A stretch of DNA of 64,000 bases, taken from assembly GCA_041398705.1 (NCBI GenBank), contig JAWKUI010000013.1, positions 1 to 64,000 of the forward strand, in the 5' to 3' direction. Made by a program: the position numbers and the translations under genes. Source of the stretch: NORP259 sp041398705. Lineage in GTDB: Bacteria > Planctomycetota > UBA1135 > GCA-002686595. Below are positions 18,667 through 29,533 of the stretch, in pieces (the first letter of the stretch is position 1; each line of letters begins with the position of its first letter). A model generated the notes under the pieces. The model ran no database searches and was not told the origin of the DNA. It saw only the letters and a program-made list of their open reading frames with translations.

Positions 18667-19560
18667 ATGGAAATCAAGAAAGTCGGCGTGATCGGATGTG
18701 GCCTGATGGGCCACGGCATTGTTCAGGTGGCGGCCCAGGGCGGCTTCCATGTGGTGGCCTTCGAGGCCGACGGCGGCGCCCTTGAGAAGGGCCTCGGCCG
18801 CATCCAGAAGAGCCTGGCGAAACTGGCCGAGAAGAACGTCGAGAAGGGCAAGATGGACGCGAACGCCGCCCGCGATTGGGCCACCGCGACCTTCGCCAAC
18901 ATCCAGGGCAGCACCGACAAGGCCGAGCTGGCCGATTGCGACCTGATCGTCGAAGCCATCGTCGAGAACCTGGACGTCAAGAAGAGCCTGTTCGCCGAGC
19001 TGGGCCGCATGGTCAAGCCGAGTGCGATCTTCGCGTCCAACACCTCGTCCTTCCCGATCGGGGAGATGGCCGATGCTTCCGGTCGCCCCGAGCGTTTCGT
19101 GGGTCTGCACTTCTTCAACCCGGTGCAACTCATGCGCCTGGTGGAGGTCGTGCGCACCGACAAGACCGACGCTGGCGTCTTCGAGGCCGCACGCCGTTTC
19201 GGTACCGCCTGCGGCAAAACCGCCGTCTCCTGCAAGGACACCCCCGGTTTCGTCGTGAACCGCCTGCTGGTGCCCTACATGGTGCAGGCCATCCAGATGC
19301 TCGACCGTGGTGATGCCAGCAAGGAAGACATCGACGCCGCCATGCAGCTCGGCTGTGGGTACCCGATGGGCCCGCTGACCCTGACCGACTACGTGGGTCT
19401 CGACACCACCCTCTCGATCCTCGAGGGCTGGTGCGAGCGGTACCCGAACGAGCCGGCTTTCGCCATCCCGCAGTCCCTGCGCAGCAAGGTGAAAGAAGGC
19501 AAGCTGGGTCGCAAGACCGGCGAAGGCTACTACAAGTGGGAAGGAGACAAGAAAGCGTGA
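18667..19560 (+). CDS. 3-hydroxyacyl-CoA dehydrogenase (HBD-type)
   Basis: The 297-residue single-function enzyme interconverts 3-hydroxyacyl-CoA and 3-ketoacyl-CoA with NAD(P). The N-terminal Rossmann motif GVIGCGLMGHGIVQ, the NTSSFPIGEM segment, the catalytic His in GLHFFNPVQLM, and the C-terminal dimer domain ending in GRKTGEGYYKW are all visible. Its length matches 3-hydroxybutyryl-CoA dehydrogenases such as Hbd/PaaH. The stop codon overlaps the start of the next gene (TGATG), so the cyclophilin downstream is probably translationally coupled. Confidence 0.93.
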   Translation: MEIKKVGVIGCGLMGHGIVQVAAQGGFHVVAFEADGGALEKGLGRIQKSLAKLAEKNVEKGKMDANAARDWATATFANIQGSTDKAELADCDLIVEAIVENLDVKKSLFAELGRMVKPSAIFASNTSSFPIGEMADASGRPERFVGLHFFNPVQLMRLVEVVRTDKTDAGVFEAARRFGTACGKTAVSCKDTPGFVVNRLLVPYMVQAIQMLDRGDASKEDIDAAMQLGCGYPMGPLTLTDYVGLDTTLSILEGWCERYPNEPAFAIPQSLRSKVKEGKLGRKTGEGYYKWEGDKKA

Positions 19561-20531
19561 TGACCCGAATCCTTGCCCTGATCGCGGCGTGTGGCCTGAT
19601 GCTTTTTGCATCGGCCGCGCCGATCCAGGCTTCTGAGGTGCAGGTCACCTGGGAGGCCACCCGCTACTTCGTCGAGGGCGAAGCCCTCATGGTGCACCTG
19701 CGCCTGGAAGTGGTCGGGGAGCAGCCGGTCGAGCTTGAGCCCTGGGCCTTGTCCGCCGCCGCCTTCTCGGTGGACGGACATGCCCTGGGCGGGCGCACGG
19801 GCAAGAAGAGCCTGGCCCTGGAGCCGGGACAGGTGTTGGAGACGCGTTTGAACCTGGCGAAAGCCGTGACCAAACTCGACTCCTTCAACCGTCGTCACTT
19901 CCAGCTTTCGTACCACGGGGCGGGCAGCACCCAGCCCCAGCAGATCCTGTTCTTCGAAGCCGCGGAAAAGGGCATCGAGTTCATGGAGCTGCCCAAGGAA
20001 CAGCTCGCGGACTACCAGGTGCTGCTGCGCACCAACCGCGGCGACATCTGGATCGACCTGTGGCCGGACGTGGCCGAGAACCACGTGCGCAACTACTTGG
20101 ATCTGGCGTACACCGGCTACTACGACGGCAGCCAGTTCCACCGCGTGATCCCGAACTTCATGATCCAGGGGGGGCGCAACAAGCAGGGCATCAAAGCCCC
20201 GCGCACCCTGAATGCGGAGTTCAGCGACCGCAAACACGTGCGCGGTGTGCTTTCGATGGCGCGGCTGGGGGACGACATCAACTCGGCCACCACCGAGTTC
20301 TTCCTGATGCACGTGCGCTACCCGTCGCTGGACGGCAAGTACACGGCCTTCGGGCAGACGATCGAGGGGCTTGAGGTGATCGACAAGATCGTCGTCACCG
20401 GCAACCCAACCTTCTCGAGCAACGATCCGCGCGGCTTCACCCCGACGAGTCCGCAGGTCATAGAACGGGCCCTGGTGGTGCGCAAAGTCGCGCCGCCCGA
20501 GGTCAAGGAACCCAAGCAAGAAGAGAAATAG
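19560..20531 (+). CDS. Exported cyclophilin-type peptidyl-prolyl isomerase
   Basis: The 323-residue protein has a signal peptide (residues 1-24, cleavage near IQASEV), an unassigned beta-rich N-terminal domain of about 120 residues, and a cyclophilin domain from about residue 150. The cyclophilin catalytic segment FHRVIPNFMIQGG is present. It isomerises Xaa-Pro bonds, here probably in the periplasm. The start overlaps the stop of the dehydrogenase gene, and a cytoplasmic cyclophilin follows 23 bases downstream. A folding enzyme inside an acyl-CoA operon is unusual. The long N-terminal domain could target it to clients; that is inference. Confidence 0.85.
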   Translation: MTRILALIAACGLMLFASAAPIQASEVQVTWEATRYFVEGEALMVHLRLEVVGEQPVELEPWALSAAAFSVDGHALGGRTGKKSLALEPGQVLETRLNLAKAVTKLDSFNRRHFQLSYHGAGSTQPQQILFFEAAEKGIEFMELPKEQLADYQVLLRTNRGDIWIDLWPDVAENHVRNYLDLAYTGYYDGSQFHRVIPNFMIQGGRNKQGIKAPRTLNAEFSDRKHVRGVLSMARLGDDINSATTEFFLMHVRYPSLDGKYTAFGQTIEGLEVIDKIVVTGNPTFSSNDPRGFTPTSPQVIERALVVRKVAPPEVKEPKQEEK

Positions 20532-20554
20532 GGCCCCCCGGCCCGACCGCAACC

Positions 20555-21064
20555 ATGACCGATGCCCAACAAGGCCCGCGGGTGGTCCTGAAGACCACCG
20601 CCGGCGACATGACCCTGGCCTTCCGCCCCGACAAGGCGCCCGGCCACGTGGAAAACTTCCTGAAGCTGGCCCGCGAAGGCTTCTACACCGGCACGCGTTT
20701 CCACCGCGTGATCCCCGGCTTCATGATCCAGGGCGGCGATCCCAATACCCGCGACGATGGCAAGGGCCCCTGGGGCACCGGCGGTCCGGGTTATCAGATC
20801 AAAGCCGAGTTCAACGACCTGCCGCACAAGCGCGGCGTGCTGTCGATGGCCCGCAGCCAGAACCCGGATTCGGCCGGCAGCCAGTTCTTCATCTGCCACG
20901 GCGACGCCCGCGGGCTCGATGGCCAGTACACCGTCTTCGGCATGTTGGTCGAGGGCGAAGACACCCTGGACGAGATCGCCGGCGCCCCCTGCGAGCGCAG
21001 TGGGGAAGGTTCCCGTCCGAAGAACCCCGTTCAGATCGAATCGATCACCGTGCTGGAGGACTGA
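20555..21064 (+). CDS. Cyclophilin-type peptidyl-prolyl isomerase, cytoplasmic
   Basis: The 169-residue protein is a minimal bacterial cyclophilin without a signal peptide. FHRVIPGFMIQGGD, the GGPGYQIKAEF segment, the AGSQFFICHGD motif and the YTVFG strand are all present, including the catalytic Arg of FHRV and the substrate-binding Gln/Phe of QFF. It follows the exported paralogue by 23 bases and precedes the enoyl-CoA hydratase by 4 bases. The downstream gene has an AGGAC-type Shine-Dalgarno within the end of this gene. Confidence 0.93.
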   Translation: MTDAQQGPRVVLKTTAGDMTLAFRPDKAPGHVENFLKLAREGFYTGTRFHRVIPGFMIQGGDPNTRDDGKGPWGTGGPGYQIKAEFNDLPHKRGVLSMARSQNPDSAGSQFFICHGDARGLDGQYTVFGMLVEGEDTLDEIAGAPCERSGEGSRPKNPVQIESITVLED

Positions 21065-21068
21065 TCCC

Positions 21069-21857
21069 ATGGCCTACGAAAACATCCTGCTGGCGAAAGA
21101 CGGCCGCGTGGCGACGATCACGATCAACCGGCCCGACAAGATGAACGCCCTGAACCACCAGACGCTGACCGAGCTGGCGCACGCCCTCGACGACGTCAAA
21201 GCCGACGATGCGATCGCGGCCCTGGTGATCACCGGCGCGGGCGAGAAGGCCTTTGTGGCCGGCGCGGATATCAAGGAACTGCTCGAAGTCGCCGGCAACG
21301 ACACCGGCGCGGCCGAGCTGGCCGGTTTCGGGCAGGGCGTCTTCCGCCGCCTCGACGACCTCGGGAAGCCCTCGGTGGCCATGATCAACGGCTTCGCCCT
21401 CGGCGGCGGCTGCGAACTGGCCCTAGCTTGCACCCTGCGCACCGCCTCGAACAAGGCGCGTATGGGCCTGCCCGAAGTGAGCCTGGGCATCATCCCCGGC
21501 TACGGCGGCAGCCAGCGCCTGGCGCGCATCGCCGGCCCCGGCGTGGCGCGCGAGTGGATCCTGACGGGCGACATGTTCGGCGCCGACGAAGCCCACCGCG
21601 TGGGCGTGATCAACCGCATCTTCGAACCGGAGGCTTTGGCCGAAGGCACCCAGAAGCTCGTGGCGTCGATGCTGAACAAGGGGCCGATCGCCCTGCGCTT
21701 CGGCATGGAAGCCGTGCTGCGCGGTTGGGACATGGAACAGACCCAGGGCGAGGTCATGGAGACCGAGTACTTCGGCAAGGCCGCCCTGACCGAAGACATG
21801 AAGGAAGGCATGGCTGCTTTCCTCGAGAAGCGCAAGGCCAACTTCACCGGCAAATAG
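21069..21857 (+). CDS. Enoyl-CoA hydratase (crotonase)
   Basis: The 262-residue protein hydrates 2-enoyl-CoA to 3-hydroxyacyl-CoA. Crotonase motifs are clear: the oxyanion-hole segments AGADIKEL and FALGGGCELALAC, and both catalytic Glu residues (GGCELA and LPEVSLGIIPGYGG). The ATG at 21069 follows a GGAGG Shine-Dalgarno by 9 bases and lies 4 bases after the cyclophilin stop. Together with the flanking dehydrogenase and thiolases it completes three of the beta-oxidation steps; no acyl-CoA dehydrogenase is seen in this window. Confidence 0.94.
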   Translation: MAYENILLAKDGRVATITINRPDKMNALNHQTLTELAHALDDVKADDAIAALVITGAGEKAFVAGADIKELLEVAGNDTGAAELAGFGQGVFRRLDDLGKPSVAMINGFALGGGCELALACTLRTASNKARMGLPEVSLGIIPGYGGSQRLARIAGPGVAREWILTGDMFGADEAHRVGVINRIFEPEALAEGTQKLVASMLNKGPIALRFGMEAVLRGWDMEQTQGEVMETEYFGKAALTEDMKEGMAAFLEKRKANFTGK

Positions 21858-21869
21858 CCGAGTTTCCCC

Positions 21870-23069
21870 ATGAAGCAAGACATCGTCATCCTGGCCGGTG
21901 CCCGTACGCCCATGTGCGAATACGTGGGTACCAAGGGCTTCGGCAAGTTCAAGGACATCTCCGCCATCGACCTGGCCGCGCACGCGAGCAAGGCCGCCAT
22001 CGAACGTTCCGGCATCGACGTGGCGAGCATCGACCACGTGGTCATCGGCAACGTGCTGCAGAGCAGTGTGGACGCCCTCTACGGCGCGCGCCACGTGGCC
22101 CTCAAGGCGGGCGTGCCCGAAGCGACCCCGGCGCTGACCGTCAACCGCCTGTGCGGCAGTGGCATCCAGTCGATCGTGAATGCTGCGCAGATGATCCGGC
22201 TCGGCGAAGCGAGCACCGTGCTCGCCGGCGGCGCTGAAAACATGAGCCAGGCGCCTTACGTGCTGTACGGCGCGCGCACCGGCTTCCCGTTGGGCCAGGC
22301 GCCGCAGATGCAGGACAGCCTGTTCGCGAGCCTGTACGACCCGATCGCCGATTCGTACATGGCGCAGACCGCCGAGCGCATCGCGCGCCGCTTGAGCATC
22401 ACCCGCGACCAGCAGGACGAGTACGCCCTGCGCAGCCACATGCTGGGCGCCGCGGCGGTGAAAGAAGGCCGGTTCGCGGAAGAGATCGCGCCGGTGACCA
22501 TTGCCTCGCGCCGCGGGGACATGGTCGTGGATACCGATGATCACATCCGTCCGGACACCACGATCGAAGGCCTTGCGGGCCTGCGTCCGGCCTTCGGCAA
22601 GGATGGCACGGTCACCGCGGGCAACGCTTCCGGCATCGTCGATGGCGCCGCCGCCGTGGTGGTGACCACCGCCGAACGCGCCGCCGGCCGCCCGGTGCTT
22701 GCGCACGTGCGTGGTTGGAGCTACGTCGGTGTCGATCCCAAGGAAATGGGCATCGGCCCGGTGCCGGCGATCCGCAAGCTGATGGACGACGCGGGCATGA
22801 AGCTCGACTCCGTCGACCGCGTCGAGATCAACGAGGCCTTCAGCGCCCAATACCTGGGTTGCGAGAAGGAACTCGGCCTGGACCGCGACAAGTGCAACGT
22901 GAACGGTGGCGCGATCAGCCTGGGGCACCCCCTGGGCGCGACCGGCACCCGTCTGATCCTGACCCTGGCCCTGGAGCTCAAGCGCTCCGGCAAGCGCTTC
23001 GGCGTGGCTTCCGCCTGCATCGGCGGCGGCCAGGGCATCGCCATGTTGATCGAGAACCCCTCCGCCTGA
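21870..23069 (+). CDS. Thiolase (acetyl-CoA acetyltransferase type)
   Basis: The 399-residue enzyme has the catalytic Cys at residue 95 (NRLCGSGIQS), the GNASGIVDGAA and NEAFSAQ motifs, the GHPLGATGTR His and the C-terminal Cys in ACIGGGQG. It is a second thiolase in the same block and is closer in its motifs to biosynthetic acetyl-CoA acetyltransferases than the first. The two may differ in chain length or direction. It starts 12 bases after the crotonase stop. Confidence 0.93.
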   Translation: MKQDIVILAGARTPMCEYVGTKGFGKFKDISAIDLAAHASKAAIERSGIDVASIDHVVIGNVLQSSVDALYGARHVALKAGVPEATPALTVNRLCGSGIQSIVNAAQMIRLGEASTVLAGGAENMSQAPYVLYGARTGFPLGQAPQMQDSLFASLYDPIADSYMAQTAERIARRLSITRDQQDEYALRSHMLGAAAVKEGRFAEEIAPVTIASRRGDMVVDTDDHIRPDTTIEGLAGLRPAFGKDGTVTAGNASGIVDGAAAVVVTTAERAAGRPVLAHVRGWSYVGVDPKEMGIGPVPAIRKLMDDAGMKLDSVDRVEINEAFSAQYLGCEKELGLDRDKCNVNGGAISLGHPLGATGTRLILTLALELKRSGKRFGVASACIGGGQGIAMLIENPSA

Positions 23070-23088
23070 CCCTGCCGGGCTAGCCGTC

Positions 23089-25092
<2,004 letters not shown>

Positions 25093-25109
25093 GGGGGCAT
25101 CTGCCTCTG

Positions 25110-25252
25110 CTGCCGCTGGAATAGTGTTACGTACGGAAGCGGGTTTAAGTTGTCACGTTATTCGGCGCGTGCCGCTGTCGATACGACAGCGGCACGCGCC
25201 GAATAACGTGACAACTAAACCCGCTTCCGTACGTACACTATTCCAGCGGCAG
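25110..25252. repeat. Nested long palindrome, copy A
   Basis: A 143-bp near-perfect palindrome between two plus-strand genes. It has a left unit 25119-25163 (45 bp, starting GAATAGTGTTACG and ending CACGTTATTC), a core hairpin 25164-25200 (17-bp stem, ATA loop), and an inverted right unit 25201-25243 (43 bp). The arms differ only by two single-base gaps. Pairing extends 9 bp into local flanks (CTGCCGCTG / CAGCGGCAG). It shares unit and core with copy B and unit only with copy E. It is not a gene. It could act as a terminator, a mobile non-coding repeat or a structured RNA; the window does not decide which. Confidence 0.9.
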
Positions 25253-25337
25253 CCCCAACCCCAATTCCCCTCATTTCCGAATCCAAGGGTACCCTGGCAA
25301 GATCCTCCCGCCCCATTCCAACCCCAGGCCAAACCCC

Positions 25338-26636
25338 ATGCTCTTCCTCCTTCCGGCCCTGCTCCTCGCAAGCCCTGCCCCCCAGGGCATCCGCACCCCC
25401 GAGGTCCTCTCCAACCCCAGCGCCCATCCCGCCGCCGGCCTGCAGTCCACCGCAGCCGTTGCGCCCCTCGGCACGCTTCCTGTGGTCATGCTCACGGGCT
25501 ACTGGCCGCCCACCAACGAAGCGGTGCGCCGTTTCTCTCCCAGCCCCACACAAAACCCGCTCGGTTGGATCGGCGCCGATTGGGAAGGGCGTGGGTACGA
25601 CGTGTATTCGTACTTCCCTGAGTTCACACCGCCGAACTGCTTCTCCTGTGGCACCGGCACCGGGGACCTCGAAGTCGACTACCAGGACACTTCGGCGGAC
25701 TTCTGGGCCATCGCCAACGCGTTGCAGCCCGTGGCCATCATCACCTTCAGTCGGGGGGCCATCGGGCTCTCTTGGGAGGTGGAGATGAATCAGTACAACC
25801 GTACGTCGTGGGTGAACGACTACGTCGCTCCGACCCAGCCAACCCCGGTGCCGCCGGATGCGAGCGTGCCGGGCAACTACCTGCGCCTCTCCAGCCTGCC
25901 CGTCGATCGCATCGTGCAGGCGGTGACCCAGGCAAACCTGGGCCTGGCGCCGGCGGTGTGCTACTCGGGCAACGGTGGGGGCTTCGTGAGCGAGTTCATC
26001 GCCTATCACGGGGTGTGGTACAAGGAACTGCACGACGACGCGGGGGACCCCACGCCGTGTTACGCCGCCGGGCACATCCACGTGGGCACCCAGGTCTCCT
26101 GGCCGGTGGCGGAGGAGGCGGTCAAAATCTCCCTGCGCGAGGTGCTTCTCAAGGTGGACTGCGCCCGCTCAGGCAACCCCTGCGACACCTGGTGCGATCC
26201 GATGGATGCCAACTCCACCGGCTTTCCCACGGTCCTGGCGGGCAGCTGGACCGCTCCCGGCGGCAGCAATCTGCACCTACGCGCCAGCTCCGGCCCGCCG
26301 GATCAATTCGGCTACTTCCTCGTCGGCAACGAACACAGTCTGCAAGGAGTGCCCATCAGTCAGGGCCGCCTTTGCCTGGGCACCGGCGCGGGAGCGATCC
26401 TGTCGCGCTACAACGTGGTGGGCACGGTGATGGACTCCCTGGGCCAATTCGACGCCACGGGTACCTTCGTCAACCTGAGCGGCACCTCCAGCACGGGCAC
26501 GGGCTTCGATGTGCCCATGGCCCTGCCGTATCTGGCCGGATCGATCCAAGCCGGCCAGACCTGGCACTTCCAGCTCTGGCACCGGGAGGACATGGGGCAG
26601 GCGAACTTCTCGAATGCGCTCAGTGTGAACTTCTGA
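25338..26636 (+). CDS. Secreted pyroglutamyl-peptidase-like protein with C-terminal module
   Basis: The 432-residue protein has a signal peptide at the N-terminus (LFLLPALLLASPAP). The central part resembles peptidase family C15 (pyroglutamyl peptidase I): LTGYWPPTNEAVRRF near residue 50, an AIITFSRGAIGLSWEVE segment, and CYSGNGGGFVSEF followed by AAGHIHVGTQVSWP, in the order of the family's Glu, Cys and His sites (the Cys is VCYSG). The C-terminal ~130 residues match the module in the FG-GAP protein at 8929-10536. The catalytic assignment is moderate: the protein may be inactive. It lies between palindromes A and B. TACCCT lies about 42 bases before the ATG. Confidence 0.62.
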   Translation: MLFLLPALLLASPAPQGIRTPEVLSNPSAHPAAGLQSTAAVAPLGTLPVVMLTGYWPPTNEAVRRFSPSPTQNPLGWIGADWEGRGYDVYSYFPEFTPPNCFSCGTGTGDLEVDYQDTSADFWAIANALQPVAIITFSRGAIGLSWEVEMNQYNRTSWVNDYVAPTQPTPVPPDASVPGNYLRLSSLPVDRIVQAVTQANLGLAPAVCYSGNGGGFVSEFIAYHGVWYKELHDDAGDPTPCYAAGHIHVGTQVSWPVAEEAVKISLREVLLKVDCARSGNPCDTWCDPMDANSTGFPTVLAGSWTAPGGSNLHLRASSGPPDQFGYFLVGNEHSLQGVPISQGRLCLGTGAGAILSRYNVVGTVMDSLGQFDATGTFVNLSGTSSTGTGFDVPMALPYLAGSIQAGQTWHFQLWHREDMGQANFSNALSVNF

Positions 26637-26638
26637 TG

Positions 26639-26677
26639 GCCGTGGAATAGTGTTACGTACGGAAGCGGGTTTAAGTT
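26639..26677. repeat. Nested palindrome copy B, left part
   Basis: Left end of copy B, starting 3 bases after the stop of the peptidase-like gene. GAATAGTGTTACG begins at 26645 and the sequence runs to 26677, where the IS3-family element interrupts it. The last three bases (GTT) are the left copy of the target duplication. The outer flank (GGCCGTG) pairs with the flank at the right end. Confidence 0.88.
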
Positions 26678-26737
26678 TGACCTTCCCCGGATTTTTCGGA
26701 CACCACAGATCGCGTGGAATACGCGAGGATATCCGAA

Positions 26738-27881
26738 ATGCCGAAACGCAACCGAAGGAAGTTCACCCCTGAACAGAAGGCTGACGCCGTGCGCATCGCG
26801 CGGTCGTCCGGCAATGTGGCCAGCGTGGCCAGAGACCTCGACCTCCCCGAGTTGTCTGTACGCCTGGATCAAACAGGCCGAGATCGACGAGGGCGGCGGC
26901 GGGAAGGCGACCTTACGACCACCGAACGCGAGGAACTTCGCAAGCTTCGGCGCCAAGTCAAGGTACTGGAGCAGGAGCGAGAGATCCTAAAAAGGCCACG
27001 GCCTTCTTCGCCAAGGAACAAGATCGGCCTATGCGCTGATCGAGGCGGAGAAGGCAAAGCTCCCGGTGGCGGTGATGTGCCGAGCTCTGGGTGTCTCGCG
27101 AAGCGGGTACCACTCGTTCAAGGCGGACCCCCAATGGCAAGCGTGCAGCTCGAGACTCTGTGCTCCTGACCCACATCCGGCGTATCCACAAGGAAAGCCG
27201 GGAACCTACGGCAGCCCGCGCGCACATGCGCAGCTGCTCAGGGAGGGCATTTCTGCTGGGAAACACAGCGTTGCCAGGGTTATGCGATCCCACGAGATCA
27301 CGTGGAAAGCCCGAAGGGCCTTCAAGTCCACGACCCGAGTCTCGCCACGACCTTGGCGATCCCTGACAACATCCTAAACCGCGAGTTCAGCGTCGAATCC
27401 AAGGATTCGGTGTGGTGTGCAGAACATCACTCCGATCCGAACGAAAAGGGGCTGGGTCTACCTCGCAGCCATCATCGATCTAGCCACGCGATTGATCGTC
27501 GGCTGGAAAATGGATAGCTACATGCGGTCGGACCTCGTCGAATCGGCACTCAAGAACGCGTGCCTGGCGAGAGCCGGCCCAGGATCTGATCCACCACCTG
27601 ATCGTGGTAGGCAATATGCGAGCTTCTCCTATCAGAGCCTGCTGCTGAAGCACGGCATCCGCTGCAGCATGAGCCGCATTGGTGACTGCTGGGACAACGC
27701 GGTGATGGAGAGCTTCTTCGGCACCTACAAGCAGGAACTCCAGCACCACGCCAAGTGGGAGAACCTGGCTGAGGCCAGAGCAGCAACGATGGAGTACATA
27801 GAGATCTTCTACAACCGCAAACGACTCCACTCTACGCTCGGCTATCGAACTCCCAGGGAAGTGGACGAGGCGGCCAAGTGA
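26738..27881 (+). pseudogene. IS3-family transposase OrfAB, frameshifted
   Basis: OrfA begins at 26738 (MPKRNRRKFTPEQKADAVRI, helix-turn-helix) and after two frameshifts continues in ELRKLRRQVKVLEQEREILK, a coiled coil. OrfB runs from about 27010 (AVMCRALGVSRSGYHSF) through a DDE domain. It ends at 27881 with GYRTPREVDEAAK. Frameshifts are seen near 26857 and 26910 in OrfA, around 27130-27190 and near 27421 (one extra base just before the first catalytic Asp), and again near 27565-27590. The A-rich site at 26988-26995 may be the old programmed frameshift. Intact transposase cannot be made, so mobility would need a copy elsewhere. Confidence 0.88.
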
Positions 27882-28003
27882 GTTTTCAACAGGTTTTGAG
27901 TCTCCTCCCTGGACCCCTCCTCATCGGGGGCTCTGCCCCCGGATCGCCGCGCGGCGCCTCAGCCTGCTGAGGGCAGGCTTCGCGCGGCTCCCCGTAAACC
28001 AGA

Positions 28004-28030
28004 ACTGTCAAGCGAGTCGCGCTTGACAGT
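28004..28030. repeat. Perfect 11-bp hairpin inside IS right end
   Basis: ACTGTCAAGCG pairs fully with CGCTTGACAGT around a 5-base loop. It lies in the non-coding tail of the IS, 41 bases before the right inverted repeat. It may be a terminator remnant. Confidence 0.6.
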
Positions 28031-28095
28031 CCCTGGCTGTGCAATCTCTACTGTCTGAATCCCGTTAGTTCGGTGTCCGAAAAACCGGAGGGTCA

Positions 28096-28199
28096 GTTGT
28101 CACGTTATTCGGCGCGTGCCGCTGTCGATACGACAGCGGCACGCGCGAATAACGTGACAACTTAAAACCCGCTTCCGTACGTAACACTATTCCACGGGC
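28096..28199. repeat. Nested palindrome copy B, right part
   Basis: Remainder of copy B after the IS: end of the left unit (28096-28110), a core hairpin identical to copy A except one missing base (28111-28146), and the right unit (28147-28192). CTATTC at 28187-28192 holds, on the minus strand, the stop codon TAG (28187-28189) of the hydrolase gene. The outer flank CACGGGC mirrors the flank beside 26645. Confidence 0.9.
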
Positions 28200-29503
28200 A
28201 CCCGCGCGCAATACACCCGCCCCGGATCCCCAGTCAACGCCGTCTCGACCAACACCTCCAACCGACGCACCGGCACCGCCTCGAACACCGTCTTGCCATT
28301 CAGCGCCACGGTCACCGGTTGCTCCATATTCACCAAGGTATCATCGAGCAACACGGCCAGGCCTTCGCCCTGCGTGCCTTCGCGGGCGGGTTCGATGTCG
28401 ATCGTGATCCGGTTGGCCGCGCGGTCGATGCGCGCATACACCGTGGCGCCGATGGCCGGTTTCTCCCAGAAAAGCCAATAGAACTGGCGCTTCCAATCCA
28501 AGGCCGGTTGCCAGACGACCGTGTCCTGAACGGGCACGCGGTCCAAGGACTTCAGTCGGGCGATATGGGCCTGGGGTCCGCCCTCGGGCGGGTCGTGGGC
28601 GCGGCCGTTCACCTCCCAATATTCGAATTGCTCGAAGCCGCCCCAGCGCTCCTTGGCGGCCGCGATGCGCTCGGCGGCAAAACGGTTCGGCCCCGGGGGC
28701 ACGCGCGGGTCGTCGGCGCTCTGGTAGACGACCATCGGAACGTTGCGTAGGTTCGGAATGACCCCTTCGGCGAGGTCGATGATCTTCTCGGTGCCGAGCT
28801 CCATGATCGGACTCGGCGCGCCCGCCGCGGGCGCGAGGGCGGACACCCGGTCGGCGTGGTGCGCGCCGAGGGTCCACGAGCCGTAGCCGCCCATCGAGTG
28901 CCCGCAGAGCAGCACGTGGTCGGCGTCGACGCCGAAGGTGCGGCGCGCCTGTTCCACCAGGTCCCAGACCCATTCCTCGGTGCCCGAATCCGTCCAGCCG
29001 CATTCGGTGGCTTCGATGGCTTGGGGGGCGATCATCACGTACTCAAGCTCGTTGGCGGCCGGTTCGTACAAAGCCGCCGCCGGCCCTGCATCGGCGCTGC
29101 CCACTCCGCCGCCGTGCATGGCGATCATCAGGCCCTTGGGCTTTTTGGTTTTGCCGCCGACGATGTAGCGGCCGCGTTTGTTTTCCTCCCAATAAAAGCC
29201 ATCGCCCTTGTCGAAGGGCAGGCCGGGTTGCTTGTCCCAGAGTTTGAGTAGTTCCTTGCGCCACTTGGCTTCGTCACGGGGACCGAGGTCCTCCGTGCGG
29301 GTGAGGGGAGCGAGTTGCTCGAGTTGTCGGGTTCGCGCAGCTCCGGTAGCCCGGCTGCCGAGGGTGAACACCTCGGCGGCGATTTCCTTGCATTGTTTTT
29401 GGCTCGGGGGGCGTTCGGCCTTGGATTGGGCGAAGCCGAGGGCTAGCAGGGCGGATAGCAGCGGGGCGAGGGTGAGCGATGGGAGAAGGTGTCGTGTCGC
29501 CAT
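28187..29503 (-). CDS. Exported alpha/beta-hydrolase (esterase / peptidase-like)
   Basis: The 438-residue protein has a signal peptide (residues 1-25, LLSALLALGFAQS). Its alpha/beta-hydrolase core has the oxyanion HGGG motif (MHGGGVGSAD) and the nucleophile elbow GHSMGGYGS. A later Asp (SADDPRVP) and a His (NGRAHDPP) probably complete the triad. The fold resembles the poly(3-hydroxyalkanoate) depolymerase / carbohydrate esterase group. The last ~90 residues may be a small beta domain. The stop codon lies inside palindrome B. The ATG at 29503 is chosen because it starts the signal. Substrate unknown. Confidence 0.75.
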   Translation of the reverse strand: MATRHLLPSLTLAPLLSALLALGFAQSKAERPPSQKQCKEIAAEVFTLGSRATGAARTRQLEQLAPLTRTEDLGPRDEAKWRKELLKLWDKQPGLPFDKGDGFYWEENKRGRYIVGGKTKKPKGLMIAMHGGGVGSADAGPAAALYEPAANELEYVMIAPQAIEATECGWTDSGTEEWVWDLVEQARRTFGVDADHVLLCGHSMGGYGSWTLGAHHADRVSALAPAAGAPSPIMELGTEKIIDLAEGVIPNLRNVPMVVYQSADDPRVPPGPNRFAAERIAAAKERWGGFEQFEYWEVNGRAHDPPEGGPQAHIARLKSLDRVPVQDTVVWQPALDWKRQFYWLFWEKPAIGATVYARIDRAANRITIDIEPAREGTQGEGLAVLLDDTLVNMEQPVTVALNGKTVFEAVPVRRLEVLVETALTGDPGRVYCARVPVE

Positions 29504-29533
29504 GGTTGCTGGATGCAGGCAGGCCTTTGGAGA

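Larger units (their letters stand above)
26678..28095 (+). mobile_element. Decayed IS3-family insertion sequence
   Basis: A 1418-bp element with imperfect terminal inverted repeats at 26678-26704 (begins TGACCTTCC) and 28072-28095 (ends GGAGGGTCA). It is flanked by GTT at 26675-26677 and 28096-28098, a 3-bp target duplication. Removing the element and one GTT restores palindrome B, which proves the insertion site. OrfA (helix-turn-helix, coiled coil) and OrfB (DDE integrase) are recognisable but broken by frameshifts. About 210 bases between the OrfB stop and the right end are non-coding and contain two GC-rich hairpins and a perfect 11-bp stem at 28004-28030. Confidence 0.92.

Noticed and set aside
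25110..25252. Palindrome copies as integron attC sites
   Set aside because: attC sites show conserved structure with unpaired bases and GTTRRRY/RYYYAAC ends; these arms are near-perfect palindromes with conserved sequence, no integrase gene is present and genes are in mixed orientations.
26714..27169. An intact small protein in the IS region
   Set aside because: It is a frameshifted part of OrfA/OrfB of the IS3-family transposase; the real reading frame changes several times.
27926..28000. GC-rich hairpins in the IS tail as a separate mobile element
   Set aside because: They lie within the IS boundaries and show no own target duplication; most likely old IS or passenger sequence.
28341..29003. 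Second coding frame inside the alpha/beta hydrolase gene
   Set aside because: Same-strand alternative frame of Arg-rich low-complexity sequence without motifs.
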